A stretch of DNA of 17,235 bases, from contig NW_019091804.1 of assembly GCF_001949145.1 (NCBI RefSeq), positions 56,104 to 73,338 of the forward strand, written 5' to 3'. Both the position numbers and the translations under genes were made by a program. Position 1 is the first letter of the stretch. Each line of letters begins with the position of its first letter. The notes under the pieces were generated by a model. The model was not told the origin of the DNA and did not search any database. It worked only from the letters and a program-made list of their open reading frames with translations. This DNA is from Acanthaster planci. Its lineage: Eukaryota > Echinodermata > Asteroidea > Valvatida > Acanthasteridae. This document shows, piece after piece, positions 7,941 through 16,146 of this stretch.

Positions 7941-8739
7941 GAATTAATGTAGAGTTAAATTGACATTATGTGATAGCTTTCAACTGGCTTATAACATTAA
8001 GTTGGATTAACCCCTCTTTTACCGTATGTAAAATCAGCAAAACTTGGCGGTTTCTGTGTGCTGGTTTCAGTCTCCGCCTGGGCTCTTCACACAAATTTAT
8101 CGAAATCCACCAATGAGGGCAGCAGACAAATCTTGGCAAAAATGTTTTAATGATGCATACCATAGACAGGTTTGCCACTTACTATAACACCAATTTATCG
8201 AGATTTAACTGGGATTAACCTGAATTTTGGAATCCAGGGTGTGAAAGTGTGGATGCGTTCACAGTTAACTAGTCAGGTATTTGTCTCGGATTTTGCACGT
8301 TCTCACTTGATTTTACCGCGAAAGGTCAATTCCCACCAGAAAACTGGCATACTGCCAAATCCCGCCAATGGGTGACTGTTGTTTGCCTCATCTATTTTTA
8401 AAGACGGGTGTGTGAGACAGTGCGAATGTCCGTGTTACAGTGAAATTTTAACACAACAGGAATCGTGAGTGTGCTTTAGTACACATGCATGTACATTATG
8501 ATTATTTTCAGTGGAACTGACCATGAACCCCCTCCTCTGTAAAATGACAGGACAATAAAGGACCCCTTCTTGTACATTTTAGAATGGACAAGGCTATTTT
8601 CATTCATTGCCTGCAGTGCATGCTCGCAACGAATGAATTAAAAAAACGTAAACGTGCGCACGGCGATACTATAGTGGCTCTGACTTAGTCTTAGCTGGTT
8701 CTAGCCTTTCGAGGAGACTCCGAGCATGCAGCTCCAGCG
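7941..8739. other. Intergenic or intronic stretch, no gene seen
   Basis: Only short chance ORFs are visible. The last 100 bases (about 8640-8739) hold more CpG (CGTGCGCACGGCGA) than the surroundings and could be the start region of the gene model beginning at 8740. An AATAAA-type motif lies near 8555 with no gene to attach it to. Confidence 0.3.
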
Positions 8740-8790
8740 ATGGCAAAGACTGAGGCCATGTCCAAAACGGGCTTTCAGAAGTATGGTCAG
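8740..8790 (+). CDS. Candidate first coding exon, upstream gene model
   Basis: ATG at 8740 has purine at -3 and G at +4, and gives 17 codons ending in KYGQ before a GT (GTCTAT, a weak donor) at 8791, phase 0. The next candidate exon (9250) also needs phase 0. No domain is visible. A CpG-bearing stretch lies upstream. The call rests only on start context and phase. Confidence 0.2.
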
Positions 8791-9249
8791 GTCTATTGTG
8801 TCAGGAAATGGAAAAATGTATAATTTTTGTGGGTTTAATATCTTACATTTCTTATTCTGCTCCCCTCGTTCCCGGGATACTCTCCAACCTTATACAACCC
8901 AAACGGAACTATCTGTAGTATGCAATGGCGGAGGTCATGATGTTTACCTCACCTCCTAACCCAGTCCATTGTTTTAAGGGAACTTTCCCACAGTCCTGAC
9001 CAAGTATTTTTAGAACCAGAATGTCAGTTTTCATTGCTTGGGAGATTCATCAAACTGGAGGTTGCAGGTTGTTGGACCCTGGGAGAAAATCTGCTGATCC
9101 TGCTGATGAGCAGAGTTACACAATGAACCTTCAAAGATTTGACCAATGGGGAAGCTTATATGCAAATCAAACTTTGAGGAAGGTTTGGTCAAACTTGCAA
9201 GTGACCAATCATAGTCTTGATGGAAATGTCCATCAAGAGACTATAACAG

Positions 9250-9352
9250 GCATTTAAGGGCCTATGTTGGGGTCAGAATTCAGTCTGCACCACCACCCAG
9301 CAGACCACTGGTCAACAGCCCGACACTCAAGTCTACACAGTAGCCATATGGG
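9250..9352 (+). CDS. Candidate exon ending at GTGAGT
   Basis: Starts after AACAG and ends before the strong donor GTGAGT at 9353. The phase-0 frame is open for 34 codons plus one base, rich in Thr and Gln (TTTQQTTGQQPDTQVYTVAIW). The one-base overhang fits the two-base start of the next candidate (9645). No recognised domain. Low to moderate support. Confidence 0.28.
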
Positions 9353-9644
9353 GTGAGTTGCTGTCCTTAGTAATCTACCTGTGTGTAACTTCATTTTTAA
9401 ATTTATTTTGATTACTTAGTATTAATAGACTGTGTTACTTCTGATGTTGATGGACTTGTATTGTTAGCTTGTTTTTATGATCAATCACAATCATGGCGTT
9501 CACATGAAGTTATTTTATTGTTTACTCTTCTCTCCATTTGTTCTGATTACCCCCTTGTTTGGCACACTCATTCAACAATGTCCTAGTTTGTAATTAAGGA
9601 TGATTGCACACCTTGTAAGGATAAATTTCTTTTCTATTATATAG

Positions 9645-9722
9645 CTCAAGTGGCATCTGTGTTGAATTGTGTTGAGGCAGATGTAGTCAGTAGTAGGAGA
9701 GAAGTCAAGTTAGCATATCCAG
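9645..9722 (+). CDS. Candidate exon in phase with the previous one
   Basis: Begins after a T-rich tract and ATAG, ends before GTTAGC. Only one of its three frames is open, reading QVASVLNCVEADVVSSRR and onward. That frame is exactly the one required by the one-base overhang of the exon at 9250. No domain recognised. Confidence 0.27.
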
Positions 9723-10264
9723 GTTAGCTCCGGAATTATATTGTATATTTATATTCCAAGCAGTTTCACACTCTGACTTTTGCAACTCTTTTTACATGAT
9801 TTTGTATGCCAAATTGGAAAGTTAGTATGTGCTCACCAACACAGATTAAGAGGTTCTACTTGTGCGCTAAGTCATTTTATGATGTGTTGTGTGAAAAGTA
9901 CCCAAAGAAAGTGTTGTGTAATTGGTCGCATGCCTTCAGTAGTCCAGTTTAACAGCTGTGTTTTGGTTATAACAAGAACTCAAGGCTATACACTCCAACC
10001 ACTGTGTATGACCTATGACTTTTTACTACCATTGTGTGTGTGCACAGTATTTGCACCATGCAGGTTGTGTGTAATAAGTGCTGTATTATCTACTGTACAT
10101 GTAAGTAATTGTGTTATTTTCCTAATATTACAGGGGTACGTCGGTCTGTCAACCCATAGACCATCCAATCAGTCTGTTTTTAGTAGTGTTGTATAAAAAG
10201 GAACAATGTTGACAACAGGTACTAACTTTTGAGAAAGGAACTTTTATTCTAAACTATTTTACAG
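9723..10264. other. Probable intron, no gene seen
   Basis: T-rich, with one TACATGTA at 10096-10103. The frame open from about 9780 to 10196 is Cys/Val-rich with no initiator context or domain, and I treat it as chance. Confidence 0.3.
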
Positions 10265-10363
10265 CTTGTACAAGAGAGAGTTGGAGTACTGCGCATAGAG
10301 ATGTTGCTTGGAGAGTGGAGAGTGGTGAAAATAGGGTTGGGAACACAGGCCAGAAGAACAAGG
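10265..10363 (+). CDS. Candidate exon, reading frame ambiguous
   Basis: Lies between TTTTACAG and a GT (GTACAT) at 10364. Two frames are open across all 99 bases: a phase-0 reading (LVQERVGVLRIEMLLGEW and onward) and one that continues the phase of the 9645 exon (TRESWSTAHRDVAWRVESG and onward). Two open frames reduce the weight of either. The next firm exon (11830) is phase 0 in its domain-bearing frame. Confidence 0.2.
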
Positions 10364-10486
10364 GTACATCTAACTAAAATCTAATTATAAAGTAATAAAT
10401 CCTAGACCAGAAGTCTGCCAGAGGAATGTGGTAAGAAGGCCAAATCGATAAAAGTGGGTCCTTGTGTAGGAGTGCTCTTAAATCAA

Positions 10487-10530
10487 TTAGGAGGCTTGAC
10501 CCTACAGGGTCAAAAGTTAAAGGCTCCTAA
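10487..10530. repeat. Nested palindrome with GGGTCA half-sites
   Basis: The outer arms TTAGGAG (10487-10493) and CTCCTAA (10524-10530) are perfectly complementary. Inside, TTGACCCT-AC-AGGGTCAA (10496-10513) is a perfect 8-bp stem with a two-base centre. TGACCC and GGGTCA are everted nuclear-receptor-type half-sites, so this may be a binding site or a structured remnant. Confidence 0.5.
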
Positions 10531-10586
10531 TCTACTGCTGGGAAAAATGTACATGGAGTCTACTGTAGATGCAAGTGTTCTTATTT

Positions 10587-10889
10587 TTACAAGGGGGGAA
10601 AAACGTTACATGTTAACCCTATTTTATTGAGGAGAGCTTCAATAAAGATTCCGTCAGTTGTAGAGTAAACAACAGAGACGTCGTCCGCTAATCCCAGTCG
10701 TATCAGTGAGAACCTTGCGCTTGCCGTGCAGAAACCTATCCGGCAGCCCGGCCAGATAATACGACAATTGTCTTTGGTGTCTGCACGCATTTCCAATATA
10801 GTAAAGATCTTCAGGTCAGGGAACCAGACTATTTCATGCTTTCGACCATACTTTGAATAAAATTGAAGTGAATTTGAGTATCGCTGCAA
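10587..10889 (-). other. Unrecognised 100-codon minus-strand ORF
   Basis: ATG at 10889 to stop at 10587. The middle has several Cys (DNCRIIWPGCRIGFC) and a segment LGLADDVSVVYSTTDG. Base composition at about 10660-10780 is more balanced and CpG-bearing than its surroundings, as in a coding relic. No family is recognised, there is no in-frame neighbour, and chance is possible. Confidence 0.2.
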
Positions 10890-11378
10890 GCAGCTTGTCC
10901 TTTAAAAGAAGAGTAAGACAGGTTAGGCCTTTCCTTAAAAGGTAAGTGCTTATAAAATGTAGTTGTGCTACGTATGGACGTTGTTTGTTTAGCAGACGTC
11001 AGGCTTAAATGTTATCCTCAACCGGGTTGGCCACGGCTGTTTCCTACCCCATGGTTGGACTACAGTCTTCCTTCCTAACCGTATTTAGACTCGCAGTCGT
11101 AGTGCAGTAAGGAGCACCTGGGCTAGCCACGGTGCCCATACTTCAGCGTCAACAAATATGGCAAACACAATCAGCGTCAAGAAATCTAATTTACCCTTTT
11201 AAGATTAAAAGTTATGCCATCGTATTGGTGAGACTGAACTGGAAAACTGAAGTTGCTTCCAGACATGCCAGCTTTACGCATGCCAGAACACAAAATGTTT
11301 GTTTTCACGTTTTCGAAATGAGAGGACGCTGCTACGTTGTTATTTGATTTCCCATGGCATGGACCCATGAACTGATGT
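10890..11378. other. Gene-free stretch between ORF and minisatellite
   Basis: No exon with clear borders. Two related phrases, GGGTTGGCCACGGCTG (about 11024) and GGGCTAGCCACGGTGC (about 11119), hint at an old local duplication or a decayed repeat. Confidence 0.25.
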
Positions 11379-11446
11379 AGCCCCACACATGGTCTTTCCA
11401 AAGCCCCACTCATGGTCTTTCCAATGCCCCACTCATGGTCTTTCAA
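11379..11446. repeat. 23-base minisatellite, three copies
   Basis: Units begin at 11379, 11402 and 11425, each containing GCCCCAC(A/T)CATGGTCTTTC with few differences. The period of 23 is not a multiple of three, so it is unlikely to be coding. Confidence 0.85.
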
Positions 11447-11600
11447 AAAAGGAAGGAGTTTCAGTGTAAGGAGCCGGGGATAACGATAATTTCTGAAGCG
11501 CACTGTTTTTTCATAATGCCAGTTTGTGAAGTTCAAAATGGTGGCTGCCAACATTGCCCACTGCAATGGTCAGGAATTGCGTCCTAGGGTACGCAACCAT

Positions 11601-11620
11601 TGTACATGTACATGTACATG
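11601..11620. repeat. TACATG microsatellite
   Basis: Tandem TGTACA/CATGTA units form a fully palindromic tract. This is the longest local run of the TACATGTA motif that recurs through the window. Confidence 0.8.
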
Positions 11621-11829
11621 CATACCCTTGACCCATGTACACCTGGAAGTCATCCAAAAAGCTTAAGAATCACAATACAACTGCCTTAACCATTAAACAT
11701 GAGCTTTACGACGTCAAATCATTTCATAGGAGTGATAAAATGAGTTTGCTATGAATTCAACTTAGGTTACTTGGGCAATGGCATATTACAAGACCTGGCG
11801 CAGATGTCGGACTGAAGTCCTTGTTCTAG

Positions 11830-11970
11830 CTGCAAACAGTAGTGGTGATGAGGACAACCAGGCCATCTTCAGAGCACCCCAAGCCCCCAGTGGAGGAGAA
11901 CACAAAGACAAAAGAGGAGTTTCTGGCTCTTGAGAACAAACTACTGGATGTCACCTACTGCTCTGCTTTG
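11830..11970 (+). CDS. Exon of DUF4806-like gene (domain start)
   Basis: Begins after CCTTGTTCTAG and ends before GTATGA at 11971. It is exactly 47 codons in phase 0. The second half reads TKEEFLALENKLLDVTYCSAL, which fits the first helix of the DUF4806 domain; before it is a Ser/Pro/Glu-rich linker (PSSEHPKPPVEEN). DUF4806 proteins are common in invertebrates, often in expanded or transposon-linked families, with no established biochemical role. A second frame over the first two thirds (NSSGDEDNQAIFRAPQAPSG) also looks coding but meets a stop before the domain. A past one-base indel, or simple chance, may explain that. The next exon (12456) continues the domain in phase. Confidence 0.55.
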
Positions 11971-12455
11971 GTATGAATCTGAATAAGAGTTCTTATATTG
12001 ATCAGATTCTTCGTTCAGAAATCTGATACATTTTCATATGGTTTCCTGTGCACTCTTTCATCCTTGGCTCCGATTCGTTTATCCATATTAAGTGTGGCCC
12101 CTATGAAGTTTCATCGTTCTGTATTATGCACTTTTATATATCATATATCCTAGAATTCCAACATGACAACGTTTATATGCAAAGGAGAGCAACAAAATAT
12201 ACATGTAAATGACATGCGACATAGTATTGATCTACTTGGCTTGTCATTAACACAGTTTATCTGCATGTGCTTCCTGCCCTCCACTTTTACGCATTAACTG
12301 TGTTTTAGCATATATATTCGTAATCACCCAAAAGGGAGATTGTAGTATATCATATGGTGCTTCTGTATCTTCAAATAAGCCTTTGAGTTTAAAATTAAGC
12401 GGCATGGTGGTAGCCCTAGTTACTCGGGTTTGTTTCTCAACTTTGTCTCTTTTAG
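11971..12455 (+). other. Intron between the two DUF4806-like exons
   Basis: GTATGA donor at 11971 and CTTTGTCTCTTTTAG acceptor ending at 12455, with a good polypyrimidine tract. It has one TACATGTA at 12200-12207 and otherwise no feature. Confidence 0.55.
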
Positions 12456-12530
12456 ATTGCCTATTGTAGACGAATTGGTGGAAGTGACATGAGAGATATG
12501 GTTCGGAATGTGTTGAACGGGTCAGTCAAT
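12456..12530 (+). CDS. Exon of DUF4806-like gene (GG motif)
   Basis: Exactly 25 codons in phase 0 between a strong acceptor and GTAACT. It reads IAYCRRIGGSDMRDMVRNVL, the second helix of DUF4806 with its IGG turn and the V/R-rich helix after it. Placed after the 11830 exon it extends ALENKLLDVTYCSAL with no gap, as the family requires. The usual following part (a Trp-containing segment) was not found downstream within the window, so the gene may be incomplete, or the remaining exon is short and missed. Confidence 0.55.
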
Positions 12531-13974
12531 GTAACTGCCTGTGCATGTATGCCTATTTTTGTTTTTTCTGTAAAAGGTAAAATAAGTTGTGCAGGTTGTG
12601 TCAGGGGTTTGCAACCAAAGGATAAATCTGTGTGAGGTCCATTGCTCAACAGCAGGACTTAGCTTATGCGAATTGATACATATTTGCTGTCAATTTGGTA
12701 CGACCTATAAAGTCGAAAGTAGAGCAAATATTACTTTAAATCAAAATTTAATATACATGTATTGTTCAAGCACAGCTAGAAAAGCTACGAACAGATTAAT
12801 CAATTGGCGTTGTTATTATTTTTTAGCAGTACTAAAGTTGTTTTGAGCAGTAACGATTAGTTGTTACTACTAGCATACATTCATTGGGAAGTACATGTAC
12901 ATGATGCACTGTACAATATTGGCCACTCAACGAAAGATTTTAGAGACACTTGGTGGCAGAAGAGTTCTTTTTCATTCTCAATCACATTGAACATGTGCAC
13001 TTAAGCTCAGACGTGGTGTAATTGACGGTAAAGGATTGGTTTATTTGCTGCCACCAAAGTCCTTACAGTTTTTTCTGAAAATAAGTTGTCACTTTTTTGT
13101 AACATTTGCAGAAAGTGTCGTTACATCACACAACACAACAGTGTCTGCAGTAAGACACTGAATTGTGAAGTACCTTAAGTATTCCTACCAGAGACAGACC
13201 AAGAGCCCTGAGTAATTTGGCGGGCACACCCACAGGAAAACTGTGCCACCAGTCTAGTGTATCATATGGCTTGTTTCCCGGCTGTTTCATATCTTTCGGT
13301 GATTTTTACGTAATGAGCAAATAGCCTACTTCTTTGTTTAGGGTCTTATTTGAAAGCTTTAAACCTTTTGTTGTTCAAGTGGAATATGTACATCATTTCC
13401 TCAGGTTTATTTCCTCAGGTTGAAGCAATGAAAGTTGTTTAAAGTACGGTAATAACAAAGTACCAAGTCTGATTTTTTTCCATGGGCATGGGTAAAATAT
13501 TTTGCGGCATTGAAACGCGCACAGTAATTTAAATTGTAAATGACGAGATCATTGTTGGCGCTGTTCCAGGAAGGTCTGTTTTCTAAAAACTTTGACTAAC
13601 CACTGCATAAGACAAATGTTTCTCAAAAACGTGTACCACGCTTCCATTCTATTTTTAAATTCTAAGCCAACTCAATTTAAATTTTCTTATCAGTACAAGC
13701 ATGCAACTTTTCATCAACTGATGTCTGTTTTTCTACCTCTCATAAATGCCATTACATGTAAAACGTATTTTACTAAGTCTTGCCTGGTTGGAAATGTTTT
13801 GTTTTGCCATATATGTGGCTTATGCTTCTTGTGTCATTAATGTTTCCCACTCTTGCCTGGTCCGTAAACGTAGAATTTAAACCTTTGATCTACTTTTATC
13901 CAGGAGGTGTGGACACGCAACACATTATGTAGTTAAGTGTACCTCGTTTCATCATCACGTTGATCGTGCTGGGT
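12531..13974. other. Long noncoding stretch, no exon found
   Basis: Expected to hold the next exon of the DUF4806-like gene, but no clear GT/AG-bounded continuation was seen. The frames at 12589-12846 and 13592-13840 have no domain, start context or splice support. An imperfect inverted pair (CTTGGTGGCAG near 12949 and CTGCCACCAA near 13048) is present. TACATGTA occurs at 12754, 12892 and 13753. Confidence 0.3.
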
Positions 13975-14028
13975 GCAATTGCAATGGCCATCCAAAGCCA
14001 TTGAATTTACCAGAAATATTACTGGTAC
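13975..14028. repeat. Cluster of three short palindromes
   Basis: GCAATTGC (13975-13982), CAATGGC/GCCATTG (13982-13988 with 13997-14003) and TACCAG/CTGGTA (14009-14014 with 14023-14028) lie back to back. Each is short. Together they make a small structured block of unknown role. Confidence 0.4.
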
Positions 14029-14215
14029 ATAATATTTGGATAGACCATTGTTTTCAGCAAGTGTGCTAACAGGTTATTATAATGTAAAGAATGAGAGTTA
14101 GATAAATAAAAAAACAATCATGATTTGTTGTAACCAGTCGCTTTAGTCAAAAGTTACTTTACAGGCAGCGGGCAGCGTGTTAAGGCATGTGAATGTCTTT
14201 TTATCGTAACTAAGT

Positions 14216-14430
14216 AAAAAAAAAGACTCGTCCAATGCAGACGTCTTTTTTCCTTGATATTTGGAGGATAAAAGACAAGTTAATATTGACGTCTTTTACT
14301 CGTCAAAACGCTGACATCTTTTTCTGGTCAGATCAATGACGTTGTTTACTAGTCAGGATGCTGACGTCTTTTGGCTTTGCATATACGACTCAAAAAAGAC
14401 ATTAATAAACATCAATATTTGACGTCTTTA
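14216..14430. repeat. 25-base TGACGTC minisatellite with hairpins
   Basis: Units begin TGAC(G/A)T(C/T) at 14287, 14312, 14337 and 14362, exactly 25 bases apart. Further GACGTC cores are at 14240 and 14421. Most cores are followed by T-runs, and units also carry an inner GTCA, so each can fold on itself. Flanking AAAAAAGAC/GTCTTTTTT (14216-14251) and TAAAAGAC/GTCTTTTA (near 14269-14298) are perfect inverted repeats. The core resembles a CRE-type bZIP site. It may be a decayed MITE or a satellite seed. Confidence 0.6.
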
Positions 14431-14720
14431 AGTAAAGGATAATGCCCAAGATATGCGATATTCCTGGGTGAGAATGGGCCCGCCGGTTTGCCCTAAGGCC
14501 ATTCTTATCCATGAATGTCGCTTTACCGAGGGTATTATGTGACTTAACCTCCATCCATGACCTCCCCGCATTGTTTTGCCTCCCCGTTATTTTGTACGAA
14601 TGTCGCAACTTTGTTTGCAAGAAAATATACCCGAAAGATTTGTTGTCACATAACTCTTAAATGCAGGCATCCCAATATTTAAGCAATTGTACAATTAAGC
14701 TGGGTTCATTCTGTATCAAC
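14431..14720. other. Region upstream of the 14721 ORF
   Basis: Probable 5' flank. No TATA box at a convincing distance and no competing gene. The minus-strand ORF through it (14402-14620) has no domain. Confidence 0.25.
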
Positions 14721-15059
14721 ATGGCATGGAGTGAAAGTGACAGTAATGGCGGACTATTCCTAACACAGAATGTATTTCAGTCACAAGACAGTGTTGAGTA
14801 TCACACTGATGATGTGGTAGCTGACGCATTAGACTTACAAAATCCTACTACAGCACAATTAGAACACTGTGTCTACCAGCCCATTGTATCTGATATGTCT
14901 GACAATGAGCTCCTTCCAGCATCCTTCGCATTAGAGGAAAAAAACATCCAAACTAACCATTTTGAGATGCCGAAAGGAGACGAAGAGATAGCACGAATGA
15001 GTAAGAATGAGAAGGTAGGCATTCCCCAGAAAAATAAAAATGAAGGTGTTTCTTTATAA
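14721..15059 (+). CDS. Probable N-terminal exon of a DUF3504/Crypton-like protein
   Basis: I prefer ATG 14721 (CAACATGG, A at -3 and G at +4) to the upstream in-frame ATG at 14661. The product starts with an acidic, low-complexity leader (WSESDSNGG, HTDDVVADALDL), then SDMSDNELLPASFALEEK and MPKGDEEIARMSKNEK, and then GIPQKNKN. The order 'ELL..ALEE', a short loop, 'P..DEEI', '(I/V)P.KT' is the usual approach to the DUF3504 / Crypton-derived tyrosine recombinase-like domain. The domain itself is absent: the frame stops at 15057-15059, nine bases before an assembly N. A GT (AAG/GTAGGC) at 15015 could be a splice donor, but the recognisable motif continues past it, favouring truncation at the gap. 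Confidence 0.45.
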   Translation: MAWSESDSNGGLFLTQNVFQSQDSVEYHTDDVVADALDLQNPTTAQLEHCVYQPIVSDMSDNELLPASFALEEKNIQTNHFEMPKGDEEIARMSKNEKVGIPQKNKNEGVSL

Positions 15060-15067
15060 ACTTTGTT

Positions 15068-15068
15068 N
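15068..15068. other. Single-N assembly gap
   Basis: One undetermined base right where the first copy of the terminal repeat starts and the 14721 ORF is cut off. A lone N at a repeat border usually marks a join of unknown length. Confidence 0.7.
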
Positions 15069-16145
15069 TTATGTGATCAGTTTCTTGTTTATTGGAAAAA
15101 AGTATTATAAATGAGAAAAAATCAAAGTGGACCATTTCTTTAATATCATATTTCCAACTAAATCTTAACCTTCAGTTTTTATAATGGAAACAGCTGTAAA
15201 TTAAATCGCAGACAGATTTTAAAATTGTACCTCGCCAAAATGGTTACAAACCGAACAATTTAAGAAAATAACCACCTTACACGTACATGTAGGCCTATTC
15301 TTGTTCAGAATTGTAAAAACACATTAAAAACCTGCCGATTATAAATTTTGTCAAGACGTTTGGTTTTATGTAGAGTAGATTATGTATAACTGATTGTTTT
15401 GGAGACATTGTGCACAGGGCAGAGTCACTCGGTGTGCAAAATGAATGTTACTTCCAACTCGTTTTTCTAAGACTTTACTTAAACCTTGAACTAACAGGTT
15501 GTGCCATGTATTTTGACACCTTTTCTAAGACTATTCGGTTTATGACCATTTTTGGTTGGGTAAAATAGTAACATCTTTCCTAGACCACTTATTTTGCTTT
15601 TGCCACAAACGTTCGTTGATTTGTGTTTTGCATCGGTACTATAATTGCATACATGTACCTGTAAGATCTTTTGGTCTTAGAACATGAAATTAATCATAAT
15701 TGTATGACAAAGGCTGCATGTGTACTAAGCTGCAATTTTAAAGATTTCCAGTGCACACTTCACAGGTTATAGTGCACATGTAAAATCCAAAAAGAAGCTA
15801 AATGAGTAGATGTACATGTATATACCCTTTTAGATGATTTTAGATGATTGCAACATCAAAGGAATGGGCTGGCAATTAGGCTGAGAGATTAACCTTTTCA
15901 CTGAAATTTAAGACTAATGGCATGATGCTTTTAAAACTAATCTTACATTGTATGTTTCATGATAGATACTGTACATGTATATGCCATGGAAAGCACATAC
16001 AAGTGGAACACCCCCTTTAACTCCTCAAGCAACACCATGTGAAACCAATTGATTTTACATGTACCTTGAACAAAGGTATAAAAACACACCTTTGTTTAGT
16101 CTTTGACAATTCTTCTTTCTTGATGTGGATTACATGTACATGTAT
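15069..16145 (+). repeat. Terminal 1.08-kb unit, copy 1
   Basis: Begins near TATGTGATCAG and ends in TACATGTACATGTAT before the N at 16146. It matches copy 2 along its whole length. Unlike copy 2 it carries a 10-base tandem duplication (TTTAGATGAT repeated near 15830-15848) and lacks 20 bases present in copy 2 near 16601-16620. No gene is visible in it. Confidence 0.9.
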
Positions 16146-16146
16146 N
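16146..16146. other. Single-N assembly gap
   Basis: Separates the two copies of the terminal unit exactly at their border. Confidence 0.7.

Noticed and set aside
9780-10196. 138-codon plus-strand frame
   Set aside because: Cys/Val-rich with no motif or start context; sits where an intron is expected.
11186-11566. 126-codon minus-strand ORF
   Set aside because: Crosses the 23-base minisatellite and has no domain; its length is partly due to the repeat.
12948-13057. Inverted pair CTTGGTGGCAG / CTGCCACCAA as a MITE
   Set aside because: Arms are only about ten bases, imperfect, and no flanking target duplication is seen.
13592-13840. 82-codon plus-strand frame with a CxxC pair
   Set aside because: No true ATG start, no other zinc-binding residues in place, T-rich DNA; chance is likely.
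14953-15135. Minus-strand ORF running through the N at 15068
   Set aside because: Crosses an assembly gap, so the frame has no meaning.
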